Positions 40,222 through 40,586 of a DNA stretch of 40,586 bases are shown one piece after another. The notes beneath the pieces were generated by a model. The model ran no database searches and had not been told where the DNA came from. It saw only the letters and a list, made by a program, of their open reading frames with translations. Origin of the DNA: an uncultured Bacilli bacterium (GTDB taxonomy: Bacteria; Bacillota_I; Bacilli_A; RF39; UBA660); assembly GCA_947624845.1 (NCBI GenBank), contig CANQMB010000001.1, forward strand, positions 1 through 40,586. The letters run 5' to 3'. Position numbers and translations under genes: made by a program. How positions within the stretch are numbered: the first letter of the stretch is position 1; each line of letters begins with the position of its first letter.

Positions 40222-40250
40222 TATATAGTAATTATTTTCATAAAGAGGTT
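40222..40250 (-). promoter_or_regulatory. Possible ECF-type promoter of the sigma-factor operon
   Basis: On the minus strand, AACCTC (40250-40245) then 17 bases then TATATA (40227-40222), 18 bases before the ATG at 40204. The AAC-type -35 is ECF-like, so the sigma factor may drive its own gene. Weak evidence. Confidence 0.35.
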
Positions 40251-40352
40251 AGTAATTTTAATAAATTATTTACAAGAAATATTCATATTCTTTTTACTAC
40301 ATATTAACATAATCAGTGTGTTTTCTAAATTGTCAAAATTCAATATAAAAAT

Positions 40353-40382
40353 ATTGTATCAAAAACATTTGTTTGATACAAT
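40353..40382. repeat. 11-bp perfect inverted repeat between the sigma-factor operon and the small ORF
   Basis: ATTGTATCAAA (40353-40363), 8-base loop, TTTGATACAAT (40372-40382). No T run follows, so an operator-like palindrome or an RNA hairpin at the head of the toxin-like transcript is more likely than a terminator. Confidence 0.6.
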
Positions 40383-40443
40383 TAATTTGGAACATTTAAT
40401 AGTTGGGTGATTGCCAAACTTCGTGAAGAAGGGAGGCGGTAGT

Positions 40444-40527
40444 ATGAATACGAAGGATTTTTTAATTCTATCCTTAATCATTCTTATCTTCCTATTAATA
40501 TTATTACTATTTATAGTTTTAATATAA
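40444..40527 (+). CDS. 27-residue hydrophobic peptide, candidate type I toxin
   Basis: ATG at 40444 behind a strong GGGAGGCGG ribosome-binding site encodes MNTKDFL followed by an almost pure Leu/Ile/Phe/Val membrane helix, then TAA. The peptide has the size and single-helix nature of type I toxin/holin-like peptides. The 5' leader can pair with the 3' region: GTTGGGTGA (40402-40410) with TCACCTAAC (40535-40543), and TTGCCAA (40411-40417) with TTGGCAA (40576-40582). A second hairpin (TCACCTAA / TTAGGTGA, 40535-40565) follows the stop. No family match can be claimed; the antisense RNA, if any, would start at or past the window edge. Confidence 0.6.
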   Translation: MNTKDFLILSLIILIFLLILLLFIVLI

Positions 40528-40534
40528 AAGAAAA

Positions 40535-40565
40535 TCACCTAACTCAACTGCTTTGAATTAGGTGA
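40535..40565. terminator. Hairpin after the small peptide gene
   Basis: TCACCTAA (40535-40542) pairs with TTAGGTGA (40558-40565); loop of 15 bases. Preceded by an A run, so on the minus strand it ends in T's and could terminate an antisense RNA. No clear T run on the plus side. Confidence 0.45.
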
Positions 40566-40586
40566 AACCAATCTTTTGGCAACACT

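Overview
The window is AT-rich DNA from a low-G+C Firmicute. Ribosome-binding sites are strong, promoters are TTGACA/TATAAT type, and a T-box and an L20-type attenuator are present. A cell-wall enzyme (MurC), a SpoVB-like flippase and a spore-germination receptor pair point to a walled, probably spore-forming lineage of the Bacilli. I infer an uncultivated gut lineage near RF39 or the Erysipelotrichales, but the sequence alone does not prove it. TGA ends many genes (at 257, 5735, 12657, 24046, 26261 and 27736), so the standard bacterial code applies.

Layout. 1-5.2 kb: the tail of a surface-type protein, two minus-strand membrane proteins (CmpB-like and SpoVB-like), then a plus-strand set of four unrecognised membrane-anchored proteins. 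5.2-7.2 kb: a minus-strand germination pair, GerAA plus a GerAC cut to its N-terminal half, with no GerAB. 7.2-18.1 kb: housekeeping genes (RlmCD-type methyltransferase, ZIP transporter, QueH, MurC, RNase HII, topoisomerase I, pyruvate phosphate dikinase) and small membrane proteins, one interrupted by an in-frame TGA. 18.2-24.1 kb: a more AT-rich accessory stretch with a zinc-ribbon protein, a giant MMPL/RND transporter carrying eight tandem ~79-residue repeats, and an acyltransferase broken at a (TA)10 tract. 24.1-30.3 kb: a PfkB kinase, an Smr protein, a DUF1292 protein and several unrecognised proteins, including an 868-residue coiled-coil protein.

30.3-38.8 kb is the translation block. 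infC-rpmI-rplT lies behind an attenuator and appears to use an AUU/AUC start for IF3. rpsB and tsf follow, then a thioredoxin-like lipoprotein where pyrH usually sits, then frr, and then pheS-pheT behind a T-box with a UUC specifier. L20 and S2 carry the same extra C-terminal Rho_N/SAP-like module, which is the most unusual feature of this block.

38.8-40.6 kb is accessory again: a decayed nucleotide-pyrophosphohydrolase-like gene, an ECF sigma factor coupled to an unrecognised soluble protein, and at the edge a 27-residue hydrophobic peptide gene whose mRNA ends can pair, resembling a type I toxin.

The strongest leads are the phase-variable acyltransferase, the shared L20/S2 extension, the repeat array in the MMPL protein, the candidate type I toxin, the ECF pair and the reduced germinant receptor. 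No tRNA, rRNA, CRISPR array, insertion sequence or replication origin was recognised.
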